A stretch of DNA of 64,000 bases, taken from assembly GCF_010093445.1 (NCBI RefSeq), contig NZ_PDWW01000001.1:248001-312000 (forward strand), read 5' to 3'. This DNA comes from Pseudoxanthomonas japonensis. GTDB taxonomy: Bacteria > Pseudomonadota > Gammaproteobacteria > Xanthomonadales > Xanthomonadaceae. The stretch's first letter is position 1. Each line of letters opens with the position of its first letter. Under the pieces are notes generated by a model, which was not told the origin of the DNA, made no database searches, and saw only the letters and a program-made list of their open reading frames with translations. Below are positions 9,014-17,158 of the stretch, piece after piece. A program made the position numbers and the translations under genes.

Positions 9014-9206
9014 GCAGCCACTATCGCCCGCCGTCGCGACGGCCCGCAAACCCCGTCGCGGGTCGGTGTGTAAGCAGATGTTTCAGACGTCCGTGGCAGA
9101 CACATCCACTGGCAAGTCCGACACACCTGCGGCCGTGGCGCCGCCTACCGTGGTCCTGCCGCCACCTCCCCCGTGCGGCCACCCCATCCCCGACGAGGAT
9201 TCCGCC

Positions 9207-9731
9207 ATGAGCAAGACCCCGTTCCTGATCGCCACCATATTCGCCCTGTGCGCCACCACCGTGTTCGTCGACCACGCCGAAGCGCGCGAGCGCAGCCGCG
9301 CCGTGCAACGTACCGGGCAGGGCGGCAGCGTCGCCGTCGACCGCAGCAACGCGCGCTTCGACAGCCAGCGCCAGCGCGCATGGCAGGCCGATGGCCAGGG
9401 CAACGCCAGCGCTTGGCGCAACGGCAGCATCGCCGGCACCAACGGCGGCAGCGCCAGTGTCGACCGCGGCGCCTACCGCAACGCCGACGGAAGCGCCGGC
9501 CGCCAGGGCAGCGCCTACGTCAACGGCCCCCACGGCGGCACTGCCAGCACCAGCGGCGGCATCAGCCGCGATGCCGACGGCAACGTCAGCGGCGCGCGCA
9601 GCACCACCGCCACGGGCGCCAACGGCAACGGCTACACCGGCAGTACGACGGTCTCCGGCGGCACCGTGACGCATACCGGCACCTGCACGAACGCCAGCGG
9701 CGAGACGATCGCCTGCACGCGCGGCCACTGA
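9207..9731 (+). CDS. Secreted Gly/Ser/Asn-rich low-complexity protein
   Basis: A 174-residue exported protein. The ATG at 9207 follows an ACGAGGA site and gives a signal peptide (MSKTPFLIATIFALCATTVF, cleavage near AEA-RE). The mature protein lacks hydrophobic segments and consists of degenerate repeats rich in Gly, Ser, Thr and Asn (units such as DADGNVSGA, NADGSAGRQG and NGGSASVDRG), ending with two cysteines (TGTCTNASGETIACTRGH). This looks like a surface, matrix or fibre-type protein or a flexible periplasmic protein, with no enzymatic motif. It is divergent from the two-component operon, which makes regulation by it plausible but unproven. Confidence 0.75.
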   Translation: MSKTPFLIATIFALCATTVFVDHAEARERSRAVQRTGQGGSVAVDRSNARFDSQRQRAWQADGQGNASAWRNGSIAGTNGGSASVDRGAYRNADGSAGRQGSAYVNGPHGGTASTSGGISRDADGNVSGARSTTATGANGNGYTGSTTVSGGTVTHTGTCTNASGETIACTRGH

Positions 9732-9842
9732 GGCCTTCCTCCCCACGTTTTCCGCAGGCGCGGCGGGCTGGCGACCCCCTACGCCGCACGGATGCATTCC
9801 CGCACCGCCGCGCCTGCTCCTGTTCCCCACCGGAGATCCCCG

Positions 9843-10136
9843 ATGTCCCGTTCCATCCTGCTTCCCTTGGCCACCGCACTGTCCGTGTTCGCGCTGGCCG
9901 CCCCTGCCACCGCGCAGCAGCGCACGCTCACCGACGAACAGAAGGCGACGCTGCTCGAGCGCCTGAAGGACGCCGACGCCAACGGCGATGGCCTGATCGA
10001 CAAGGCCGAGGCCGAGGCGAAACTGCCGCGCGTGGCCAAGCGCTTCGACACGCTGGATGCCGACGGCGACGGCAAGCTTTCACCCGACGAAATGCGCGCA
10101 GCCGGCCAGAAGATGGCCGCGCGGCGCACGCGCTGA
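9843..10136 (+). CDS. Secreted EF-hand calcium-binding protein
   Basis: A 97-residue protein with a signal peptide (MSRSILLPLATALSVFALAA, cleavage near ATA-QQ) and two EF-hand loops, DADANGDGLIDKAE and DTLDADGDGKLSPDE, each with acidic residues at the 1, 3, 5 and 12 positions. It should bind Ca2+ in the periplasm or outside the cell. The start at 9843 follows CCGGAG and is favoured over an upstream in-frame ATG, which would precede the signal peptide by 17 Arg/Pro-rich residues. It follows the Gly/Ser-rich secreted protein by 111 bases on the same strand. Confidence 0.85.
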   Translation: MSRSILLPLATALSVFALAAPATAQQRTLTDEQKATLLERLKDADANGDGLIDKAEAEAKLPRVAKRFDTLDADGDGKLSPDEMRAAGQKMAARRTR

Positions 10137-10145
10137 GGCCGGGCG

Positions 10146-11015
10146 ATGGAGGACATCCGCCTGTTCGCCGGCTTGCCGCTGCCGTTGCTGGTCCTGGTGG
10201 CCGTTGCCGCGCTGGAGGCGGCATGGCTCGCGCGGCGCGGCGTGCGCTACGACTGGAAAGGCTACTGCGCCTCGTTCGGCGATGCCGCCGGGCGTGCGCT
10301 GCTCGGCCTGCTTATCCAGGGCGGTGTGGTGGGCGTGCTGCTGTTCGCGATCTGGGAGTTCCGCCTGACCACGCTCGCCATGGACCAGGCCTGGCACTGG
10401 ATCGCGCTCTTCCTCGGCCAGGAGTTCTGCTACTACTGGATGCATCGCGCCGACCACCGCGTACGCTGGTTCTGGTTGAACCATTCGGTGCACCACTCGG
10501 CCGAGCAGTACAACCTGTCCACCGCGTACCGGTTGGGCTGGACCGGCAAGCTCACCGGCGCAGCGCTGTTCTTCGGCCCGCTGGTCTGGCTGGGCTTCCC
10601 GGTGCCATACGTGCTCGGCGCGCTGGCGGTGAACCTGCTGTTCCAGTACTGGCTGCATACGGAACTGGTGCCGCGGCTGCCGCGCGCGGTCGAGTTCGTC
10701 TTCAACACGCCGGCGCACCACCGCGTGCACCATGCCAGCAATCCGGAATACCTGGACTGCAACTACGGCGGCGTGCTGATCGTGTTCGACCGGCTGTTCG
10801 GCACCTGCCGCGAAGAACGGCCGGACGTGCCGATCCGCTACGGCCTGGTGGAGCCGGTGCGCAGCTACAACCCGGTGAAGATCGCCTTCCACGGCTGGGT
10901 GAAGCTGGCCCGCGACCTGCGCCGGACGCGCAGCCTGCGGCAGGTGGTGCTGACCCTGTTCGGGCCGCCGGGTTACGCGCCGGGCGCCATCGCCGAGCGC
11001 CGTCCGGATCGCTGA
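10146..11015 (+). CDS. Sterol desaturase family (fatty acid hydroxylase) membrane protein
   Basis: A 289-residue integral membrane di-iron oxygenase-like protein (COG3000). Histidine clusters that should bind the di-iron centre are visible in order: HRADH, HSVHHSAEQ and HHRVHH, with an additional His in YWLHTELV. Hydrophobic helices flank them (about 8-30, 50-70, 80-100 and 145-175). Members hydroxylate or desaturate lipids, but the substrate here is unknown. It starts 9 bases after the EF-hand gene and is probably in the same operon. Confidence 0.88.
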   Translation: MEDIRLFAGLPLPLLVLVAVAALEAAWLARRGVRYDWKGYCASFGDAAGRALLGLLIQGGVVGVLLFAIWEFRLTTLAMDQAWHWIALFLGQEFCYYWMHRADHRVRWFWLNHSVHHSAEQYNLSTAYRLGWTGKLTGAALFFGPLVWLGFPVPYVLGALAVNLLFQYWLHTELVPRLPRAVEFVFNTPAHHRVHHASNPEYLDCNYGGVLIVFDRLFGTCREERPDVPIRYGLVEPVRSYNPVKIAFHGWVKLARDLRRTRSLRQVVLTLFGPPGYAPGAIAERRPDR

Positions 11016-11089
11016 GAGTGGCCGGGGCAGGCGCGGGGGGCGACAATACGCGCCCCTCGCGGCCCCACGCCGCCCGCCTGCCGAGCCCC

Positions 11090-12454
11090 ATGACCGCCTT
11101 CGTTACGACCGACCGCATCCGCAGCCTGTTCGCCCAGGCGATGTCCGACATGTACCGCACCGAGGTGCCGCTGTACGGCGACCTGATCGAGCTGGTCGGC
11201 GAGGTCAACGACGCGACGCTGCAGCGGGACACCGCGCTGGCGGCGCGCCTGCAGCGCAATGCGGAAACCGAGCGCCTGGATCTGGAGCGCCATGGCGCCA
11301 TCCGCGTCGGCACGCCGGCCGAACTGGCGATGCTGGGCCGCGTGTTCGCGCTGATGGGCATGCACCCGGTCGGCTACTACGACCTGACCGTGGCCGGCGT
11401 GCCGGTGCACGCGACCGCGTTCCGTCCGCTGACCGAGGCGGCACTGGCCGCCAATCCGTTCCGCATCTTCACCTCGCTGCTTCGGCTGGAGCTGATCGCG
11501 GACGAGGCACTGCGCGCGGAAGCGGAAAAGATCCTGGCCAGGCGCGACATCTTCACCGCCGGTGCGCGTGCGCTGGTGGCGCAGGCCGAGCGCGATGGCG
11601 GATTGAATGAAGCCGATGCGCAGCGCTTCGTCGCCGAGGTGCTGGAGACCTTCCGCTGGCATGGCGACGCGACCGTGTCGTTGGCCACCTACGAAGCGCT
11701 GCACGGCCTGCACCGGCTGGTCGCCGACGTGGTCAGCTTCCGCGGCCCGCACATCAACCACCTCACCCCGCGCACGCTGGACATCGACGCCGCGCAGGCC
11801 GCGATGCTCGAGCGCGGCATCCAGGCCAAGGCGCTGATCGAAGGTCCGCCGCGGCGTGCCGTGCCGATCCTGCTGCGCCAGACCAGCTTCAAGGCGCTGG
11901 AAGAGGAAGTCGCCTTCCCCGATGCCACCGGCACGCTGGTGCCCGGCCGCCACAGCGCGCGCTTTGGCGAGATCGAACAGCGCGGCCTGGCACTGACGCC
12001 GGCCGGCCGCGAGTTGTACGACCGCCTTCTGGCCGGGGTGCGGCAGGCAGGCGGGGCGGGCAACACGTCGGCGGACTACCCGCAGCGGCTGGCGGCGGCG
12101 TTCGCGGCCTTCCCGGACGACGAAGCGACGCTGCGCCGCGAAGGCCTCGGCTACTTCCGCTATCGCCTGACCGACAGCGGCGCCGGCTTGCCGGCCACCG
12201 AGCGCGCGGCGATGACGCCGGATGCGCTGGTCGAGGCCGGCCACGCCGTCGTCGATCCCATCGTCTACGAGGACTTCCTGCCGGTCAGCGCCGCGGGCAT
12301 CTTCCAGTCCAACCTGGGAGGTGGCGAACAGCGCGCGTACGACGCGCACGCGAACCAGGAGGCGTTCGAGGCGGCGCTGGGCAAGACGATCCACGACCCG
12401 TTCGCGCTGTACGCGCAGGCGCAGGACGCCTCGATCGCAGCGCTGCGGACTTGA
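11090..12454 (+). CDS. hglS: 2-oxoadipate dioxygenase/decarboxylase (HglS/YdcJ, DUF1338)
   Basis: A 454-residue member of the VOC-superfamily DUF1338 group. The characterised Pseudomonas putida HglS converts 2-oxoadipate to D-2-hydroxyglutarate plus CO2 in D-lysine catabolism. The metal-ligand pattern is present: His68 in ERHGAIRVG (with Arg72, the substrate-binding position), a His in SFRGPHINHLTPR (residues 217-229) and Glu295 in ARFGEIEQRG. Spacing and length agree with HglS (H70, R74, H226, E294). The ATG at 11090 gives the family-standard N-terminus. No other lysine-degradation genes are adjacent. Confidence 0.87.
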   Translation: MTAFVTTDRIRSLFAQAMSDMYRTEVPLYGDLIELVGEVNDATLQRDTALAARLQRNAETERLDLERHGAIRVGTPAELAMLGRVFALMGMHPVGYYDLTVAGVPVHATAFRPLTEAALAANPFRIFTSLLRLELIADEALRAEAEKILARRDIFTAGARALVAQAERDGGLNEADAQRFVAEVLETFRWHGDATVSLATYEALHGLHRLVADVVSFRGPHINHLTPRTLDIDAAQAAMLERGIQAKALIEGPPRRAVPILLRQTSFKALEEEVAFPDATGTLVPGRHSARFGEIEQRGLALTPAGRELYDRLLAGVRQAGGAGNTSADYPQRLAAAFAAFPDDEATLRREGLGYFRYRLTDSGAGLPATERAAMTPDALVEAGHAVVDPIVYEDFLPVSAAGIFQSNLGGGEQRAYDAHANQEAFEAALGKTIHDPFALYAQAQDASIAALRT

Positions 12455-12462
12455 TGGCGGCT

Positions 12463-12510
12463 CCCCTCTCCCTGCGCCGCAGGGAGAGGGTGCCGAAGGC
12501 GGGTGAGGGG
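12463..12510. repeat. REP-like palindrome, family B (first of an inverted pair)
   Basis: The CTCTCCCTGC/GCAGGGAGAG hairpin is followed by GGTGCCGAAGGCGGGTGAGGGG. It lies 8 bases after the hglS stop and faces an oppositely oriented copy at 12598-12670, forming a BIME-like pair that could serve as a 3' end for hglS transcription. Confidence 0.75.
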
Positions 12511-12597
12511 CGAACGGAGCCCGGACAGCGAACGCGTCGGATCGAAACAACATGGTGGGTATCGAACGACCTGCCGTGCGCCCCACCATCGTGCGCG

Positions 12598-12670
12598 CCC
12601 CTCATCCGCCCCCGTATCACGTAAGGGGCAGGCTCTTCGGGCACCTTCTCCCCGCCTAGCGGGGAGAAGG
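12598..12670. repeat. REP-like palindrome, family B (second of an inverted pair)
   Basis: The reverse orientation of the 12463-12510 element: CCCCTCATCCGCC, a short interruption, then GGGCACCTTCTCCCCGC paired with GCGGGGAGAAGG. It ends about 50 bases upstream of the NrdR-like box. Confidence 0.75.
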
Positions 12671-12720
12671 ACTCGATGAGAAATCCGTGAAACCCGCGCC
12701 CTGCCGACGCCCGCTGTTCC

Positions 12721-12736
12721 ACACTACATTTGGTGT
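12721..12736 (+). promoter_or_regulatory. NrdR-type operator ahead of nrdAB
   Basis: ACACTACATTTGGTGT matches the NrdR box consensus (ACACWAYATATWGTGT) at 14 of 16 positions, from memory of the consensus. NrdR is the ATP/dATP-sensing repressor of ribonucleotide reductase genes. The last base of the box is the first base of the -35 element. A weaker inverted site, CACTATCTTGTG (12756-12767), overlaps the -10. The centres are about 33 bp apart, close to the three-turn spacing usual for paired NrdR boxes. Confidence 0.7.
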
Positions 12737-12764
12737 TGACGCTTCCATACACCCCCACTATCTT
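12736..12764 (+). promoter_or_regulatory. Sigma-70-type promoter of nrdAB
   Basis: TTGACG (12736-12741) and TATCTT (12759-12764) are separated by 17 bp. The promoter is immediately upstream of the cobalamin riboswitch aptamer, with the expected start point near 12771. Confidence 0.7.
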
Positions 12765-12774
12765 GTGGCCGTCG

Positions 12775-12960
12775 GTTCCGGGGGTGGCTAGCCTCCGGAT
12801 GAAAAGGGAAGCCGGTGACGCCTCGCGCCACTCCGGCACTGCCCCGCAGCGGTAATTGGGAACGACCCCGCCACACAGCACTGAGGCCCAGCCTCGGGAA
12901 GCGGCGGACTAGGAGGAAGGCCAGCCTTCCGTGCCCATGAGTCCGAAGACCTGCCGACAG
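12775..12960 (+). promoter_or_regulatory. Cobalamin riboswitch (nrdAB leader)
   Basis: Conserved aptamer blocks occur in order: AAAAGGGAAGCCGGTG (12802-12817), CGGCACTGCCCCGCAGCGG (12834-12852) with GGTAA after it, the GAACGACCCCGCCAC segment with ACAGCACTGAGG, CGGGAAGCGGCGGA, and the B12 box GAGTCCGAAGACCTGCC (12939-12955). Adenosylcobalamin binding should reduce expression of the downstream class Ia ribonucleotide reductase. This fits a cell that also has a B12-dependent class II enzyme elsewhere (not visible here). Confidence 0.95.
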
Positions 12961-13083
12961 CCGCGCGTTGCACACCGCGCGGTGCCGGCCGCGGATTCTC
13001 CGGGGGGAGATGGCTGGCGAAGCAGGGCGCCCGCAGTCCGTCTGCGTGGTCTCGGTCCCTGCGACGCCGCTTCCCCACTGTGA

Positions 13084-13147
13084 TCCTCCATCCGGCCTTG
13101 CGCAGCCCCGCGAGGGACGGGCCGCCGCGTGCACCATGCATGGAGGA
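13084..13147 (+). promoter_or_regulatory. Possible Shine-Dalgarno-sequestering helix of the nrdA leader
   Basis: TCCTCCAT (13084-13091) is exactly complementary to ATGGAGGA (13140-13147), which contains the nrdA ribosome binding site. The loop is 48 nt and GC-rich. The geometry suggests the riboswitch acts at translation initiation, but the competing pairing in the aptamer was not modelled. Confidence 0.5.
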
Positions 13148-13152
13148 CTCTC

Positions 13153-15597
13153 GTGACCCAGACCGACACCGCCGTCGCCGACGCCGGCACCACCCCGTCC
13201 CAGAAGGACGCGTTCGCCCTGACCCCGCCGCCCACCGCCACCGCGATGAGCGTGACCAAGCGCAACGGCGGCCGCGAGCCAGTGGACCTCAACAAGATCG
13301 TGCGCGCCGTGCAGCGCAACTGCGAAGGCCTGCACGCCATCGACCCGATGCGCGTGGCCACCCGCACCATCTCGGGCCTGTACGACGGCGCCAGCACGCG
13401 CGAACTGGACGAACTGTCGATCCGCACCGCCGCGCTGCTGACCGGCGAAGAGCCCGAGTACAGCCGCCTGGCCGCGCGCCTGCTGGCCGCCTACATCGCC
13501 AAGGAAGTCACCGGCCAGGAGATCCACGCGTTCTCGCAGTCGGTGACGCGCGGCCACGAGGTCGGCCTGATCAACGACCGCTTGCTGAACTTCGTGCAGA
13601 CCAACGCGCGCAAGCTCAACGACGCGCTGGACGCCTCGCTCGACCTGCACTTCGACTACTTCGGCCTGCGCACGCTGTACGACCGTTACCTGCTGCGCCA
13701 CCCGCACACGCGCAAGGTCATCGAGACGCCGCAGCAGTTCTTCCTGCGCATCGCCTGCGCGCTGAGCGAGGATGTGCCGGAAGCGCTCGCGCTGTACCGC
13801 CGCATGGGCAACCTGGACTACCTGCCCAGCTCGCCGACGCTGTTCAACAGCGGCACCACGCACGAGCAGCTGTCGTCGTGCTTCCTGCTGGACTCGCCGC
13901 AGGACACGCTGGAATCCATCTATGCCAGGTACGGCGACATCGCCCAGCTGAGCAAGTTCAGCGGCGGCATCGGCGTGAGCTATACCCGCGTGCGCTCGCG
14001 CGGCTCGCTGATCAAGTCCACCAACGGCCACAGCAACGGCATCGTGCCGTGGCTGAAGACGCTGGACTCCTCGGTCGCGGCGGTCAACCAGGGCGGCAAG
14101 CGCAAGGGCGCGGCCTGCGTGTACCTGGAAACCTGGCACGCCGACATCGAGGACTTCCTGGAACTGCGCGACAACACCGGCGACGAAGCGCGCCGCACGC
14201 ACAACCTCAATCTGGCCAACTGGGTGCCGGACCTGTTCATGAAGCGCGTCGAGGCGGACCAGGAATGGTCGCTGTTCGATCCGCGCGTGGTGCCGGAACT
14301 GACCGACCTGTATGGCGCGGCGTTCGAACTCGCCTATACGCAGGCGGAACTGCAGGGCAAGGCGATGAAGACCCTCTCCGCCCGCAAGCTGTACGGCCGG
14401 ATGATGCGCACGCTGGCCGAGACCGGCAACGGCTGGATGACGTTCAAGGACAAGTGCAACGCCGCCAGCAACCAGACCCTGCGCGCCGGCAACGTGATCC
14501 ACCTGTCCAACCTGTGCACCGAGATCCTCGAGGTCACCTCGGCCGAAGAGACCGCGGTGTGCAACCTCGGTTCGATCAACCTGGCCAAGCATTTCGACAG
14601 CGATCCGGACACCGGCCGCATCTGGTTCGATTTCGACAAGCTCGCCGAGACCGTGCGCCTGGCCGTGCGCCAGCTGGACCGCGTGATCGACCTGAACTTC
14701 TATCCCATCGAAACCGCGCGCCGCGGCAACCTGCGCTGGCGCCCGGTCGGCCTGGGCTGCATGGGCCTGCAGGACGTGTTCTTCAAGCTGCGCCTGCCGT
14801 TCGACAGCGCCGAGGCGCGCGCGCTGTCGGCGAAGATCGCCGAGACCATCTACTTCCACGCACTGGAGACCTCGGTGGAGCTTGCGCAGGAACGCGGCCG
14901 CCATCCGTCCTTCGCCGACACCCGCGCCGCCAATGGTGAGCTGCAGTTCGATGCCTGGAACGTCGTGCCCGAGAACACGGAGCGCTGGGACGCGCTGCGC
15001 GAACGCATCAAGGAGCACGGCCTGCGCAACTCGCTGCTGATCGCGATCGCGCCGACCGCGACCATCGCCTCGATCGCCGGCTGCTACGAATGCGTGGAGC
15101 CGCAGGTGTCCAACCTGTTCAAGCGCGAGACGCTGTCGGGCGACTTCCTGCAGGTCAACCGCTACCTGGTGGACGAGCTGAAGAAGCTGGGCCTGTGGAC
15201 GCCGGAAACGCGCGACGCGATCAAGCTGTCCGAAGGGTCGGTGCAGGGCTTGGCGCAGGTGCCGGAGGCGCTGCAGCAGGTCTACCGCACCGCGTGGGAA
15301 CTGCCGATGCGCTCGCTGATCGACATGGCGGCCGGCCGCGGTGCCTTCATCGACCAGTCCGCCTCGCTCAACCTGTTCATGGAAAGCCCGAACATCGGCG
15401 CGATGTCGTCCATGTACATGTACGCGTGGAAGCAGGGCATCAAGACCACGTACTACCTGCGTTCGCGCCCCGCAACGAAGATCGCCAAGACCACGGTCAG
15501 CACCGTCGCGACCACCGACCCCAAGCGCGAATACACCCCGACCGAAGCCATCGCCTGCTCGCTGGAGAACCCGGAAGCCTGCGAGGCGTGCCAGTAA
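13153..15597 (+). CDS. nrdA: Class Ia ribonucleoside-diphosphate reductase, alpha subunit
   Basis: An 814-residue large subunit that reduces ribonucleoside diphosphates to deoxy forms with NrdB. It has an N-terminal ATP-cone (about residues 33-120, TKRNGGREPVDLNKI) for dATP/ATP control. Active-site residues are visible: C243 in SSCFLL, the N453/C455/E457 set in LSNLCTEIL, C470 in AVCNLGSIN, and the C-terminal redox pair C810/C813 at the very end (CEACQ). A GTG start at 13153 is chosen because GGAGG lies 6 bases upstream. It is preceded by a cobalamin riboswitch and NrdR-like box and followed by nrdB after 284 bases containing two palindromic repeats. Confidence 0.96.
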   Translation: MTQTDTAVADAGTTPSQKDAFALTPPPTATAMSVTKRNGGREPVDLNKIVRAVQRNCEGLHAIDPMRVATRTISGLYDGASTRELDELSIRTAALLTGEEPEYSRLAARLLAAYIAKEVTGQEIHAFSQSVTRGHEVGLINDRLLNFVQTNARKLNDALDASLDLHFDYFGLRTLYDRYLLRHPHTRKVIETPQQFFLRIACALSEDVPEALALYRRMGNLDYLPSSPTLFNSGTTHEQLSSCFLLDSPQDTLESIYARYGDIAQLSKFSGGIGVSYTRVRSRGSLIKSTNGHSNGIVPWLKTLDSSVAAVNQGGKRKGAACVYLETWHADIEDFLELRDNTGDEARRTHNLNLANWVPDLFMKRVEADQEWSLFDPRVVPELTDLYGAAFELAYTQAELQGKAMKTLSARKLYGRMMRTLAETGNGWMTFKDKCNAASNQTLRAGNVIHLSNLCTEILEVTSAEETAVCNLGSINLAKHFDSDPDTGRIWFDFDKLAETVRLAVRQLDRVIDLNFYPIETARRGNLRWRPVGLGCMGLQDVFFKLRLPFDSAEARALSAKIAETIYFHALETSVELAQERGRHPSFADTRAANGELQFDAWNVVPENTERWDALRERIKEHGLRNSLLIAIAPTATIASIAGCYECVEPQVSNLFKRETLSGDFLQVNRYLVDELKKLGLWTPETRDAIKLSEGSVQGLAQVPEALQQVYRTAWELPMRSLIDMAAGRGAFIDQSASLNLFMESPNIGAMSSMYMYAWKQGIKTTYYLRSRPATKIAKTTVSTVATTDPKREYTPTEAIACSLENPEACEACQ

Positions 15598-15687
15598 CCC
15601 AACCCCTGCGTCGGCTCCGGCCGACGGACCCTGGAACAGGAACATGGAGGTTCCCGGCGCATGGAGGCGCCAACTTCACTTGCACGA

Positions 15688-15724
15688 CCCCCTCCCCCGC
15701 GTGCGGGGGAGGGCTGGGGTGGGG
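15688..15724. repeat. REP-like palindrome between nrdA and nrdB (family B variant)
   Basis: CCCTCCCCCGC/GCGGGGGAGGG stem plus GCTGGGGTGGGGG. It is the inverted partner of 15824-15859, so nrdA and nrdB are separated by a pair of facing repeats. It could attenuate or stabilise the transcript and uncouple the two subunits' expression. Confidence 0.75.
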
Positions 15725-15823
15725 GCAGACCGAAGCCGCAGGAGGCGAACCGACGCGCTCCGACCGGCGTCATCGCGCCCTTCCCCACCCTCCACGCGAA
15801 CCGATGCGCACCCGCTTCGTTCG

Positions 15824-15859
15824 CCCCCATCCCAGCCTTCCCCCGCATGCGGGGGAAGG
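15824..15859. repeat. REP-like palindrome between nrdA and nrdB, inverted copy
   Basis: CCCCCATCCCAGCC followed by a CTTCCCCCGC/GCGGGGGAAG stem, the reverse complement in type of 15688-15724. It ends 22 bases before the nrdB start codon, and the GGGGGAAGGAGC of its right arm may itself supply the nrdB ribosome binding site. Confidence 0.75.
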
Positions 15860-15881
15860 AGCAGAACAGGACCACCGCACC

Positions 15882-16901
15882 ATGTCCGCACAACCCAAGC
15901 AGATGCTGCTCGACCCCGGTTTCGAACTGACGCTGCGCCCGATGCGCTACCCGCAGTTCTATGACATGTACCGCGACGCCATCAAGAACACGTGGACGGT
16001 GGAGGAGATCAACTTCCAGATCGACATCACCGACCTGCACTCCAAGATGACGCCGGCCGACCGCCACCTGATCCACCGGCTGGTCGCCTTCTTCGCCACC
16101 GGCGATTCCATCGTGTCGAACAACCTGGTGCTGAACCTGTACCAGCACCTCAACGCGCCCGAAGCGCGCATGTACCTGTCAAGGCAGCTGTATGAGGAAG
16201 CGCTGCACGTGCAGTTCTACCTGACCCTGCTGGACAACTACCTGCCGGACCCGTCCGAGCGCTTCAAGGCCTTCGCCGCGGTGGAGAACATCCCGGCGAT
16301 CAAGAAGAAGGCCGACTTCTGCTTCAAGTGGATCGACAGCATCCAGGACCTGAAGCGGATCGAGACGCGCGAGCAGCGCCGCCAGTTCCTGCTCAACCAG
16401 ATCTGCTTCGCCGCCTGCATCGAAGGCCTGTTCTTCTTCGCCGCGTTCGCCTACGTGTACTACTTCCGCTCGCGCGGCCTGCTGCCGGGCCTGGCCAGCG
16501 GCACCAACTGGGTGTTCCGCGACGAGAGCTGCCACATGGAGTTCGCGTTCGAATGCGTGCGCACCGTGCGCGAGGAAGAACCGGACCTGTTCGACGACCG
16601 CATGCAGCAGCAGGTCTACGACATGCTGGAAGAGGCAATCGAGTGCGAGGTGCAGTTCGCCGAGGACGTGCTGTCCGGCGGCGTGGCCGGCATCTCGACG
16701 CGCGACATGCGCCAGTACCTACAGCACTGCGCCGACCAGCACTTCGCCAAGCTCGGCATGCCGAAGCGTTACGACGTGCGCAACCCGCTGCCCTTCATGG
16801 AGCTGCAGGACGTGCAGGAACTGACCAACTTCTTCGAGCGCCGCGTGTCCGCCTACCAGCTTGGCGTGCAGGGCGAGGTCGGCTTCGACCACGCGTTCTG
16901 A
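15882..16901 (+). CDS. nrdB: Class Ia ribonucleoside-diphosphate reductase, beta subunit
   Basis: A 339-residue R2 subunit that holds the di-iron/tyrosyl radical cofactor. Ligands can be placed: D75 (TGDSIVSNN), E106 and H109 (YEEALHVQFY), E181 (CIEGLFFF), E215 and H218 (RDESCHMEF). The radical Tyr is Y113, four residues after H109 as in E. coli (H118/Y122). The ATG at 15882 gives a family-standard start (MSAQPKQMLLDPGFELTLRP). It follows nrdA in the same direction and presumably shares its riboswitch-controlled transcript. Confidence 0.96.
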   Translation: MSAQPKQMLLDPGFELTLRPMRYPQFYDMYRDAIKNTWTVEEINFQIDITDLHSKMTPADRHLIHRLVAFFATGDSIVSNNLVLNLYQHLNAPEARMYLSRQLYEEALHVQFYLTLLDNYLPDPSERFKAFAAVENIPAIKKKADFCFKWIDSIQDLKRIETREQRRQFLLNQICFAACIEGLFFFAAFAYVYYFRSRGLLPGLASGTNWVFRDESCHMEFAFECVRTVREEEPDLFDDRMQQQVYDMLEEAIECEVQFAEDVLSGGVAGISTRDMRQYLQHCADQHFAKLGMPKRYDVRNPLPFMELQDVQELTNFFERRVSAYQLGVQGEVGFDHAF

Positions 16902-16926
16902 GGCGTCGGATCGCTGGCAATGCACA

Positions 16927-17078
16927 TGTGGGAGCGACGTGAGTCGCGATCGCGGCGATGGGCACCTCGTGGTGCTGCAGCGTCGCGGGTCATGTTGATG
17001 ACGAGGACCGCGGTTTACTTGGCCCAGCGAATGTCCAGACTCTTCGTTCTGGCATTCGCGACTCACGTCGCTCCCACA
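16927..17078. repeat. Inverted repeat pair, family A (TGTGGGAGCGACG)
   Basis: The left arm at 16927-16949 and right arm at 17056-17078 are 23-bp inverted copies reading TGTGGGAGCGACGTGAGTCG at their start. The spacer is 106 bases. It occupies the gap between nrdB and the thioesterase gene. Two more pairs occur at 35.5 and 44.4 kb. Confidence 0.85.
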
Positions 17079-17158
17079 TCGGTCTCCGCGAGTGTCACGA
17101 CGACCAGACACCCCGCGCGCTATCCTCCCACCGGGAGCACGCCCACCGGAGCACCGCC

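Noticed and set aside
9173-11089. A long upstream extension of the hglS reading frame
   Set aside because: The frame runs through three other genes and is low complexity. hglS clearly starts at 11090 by family length.
12724-15645. A 973-codon minus-strand frame opposite nrdA
   Set aside because: nrdA is strongly supported by motifs and riboswitch. The opposite frame is a codon-usage shadow.
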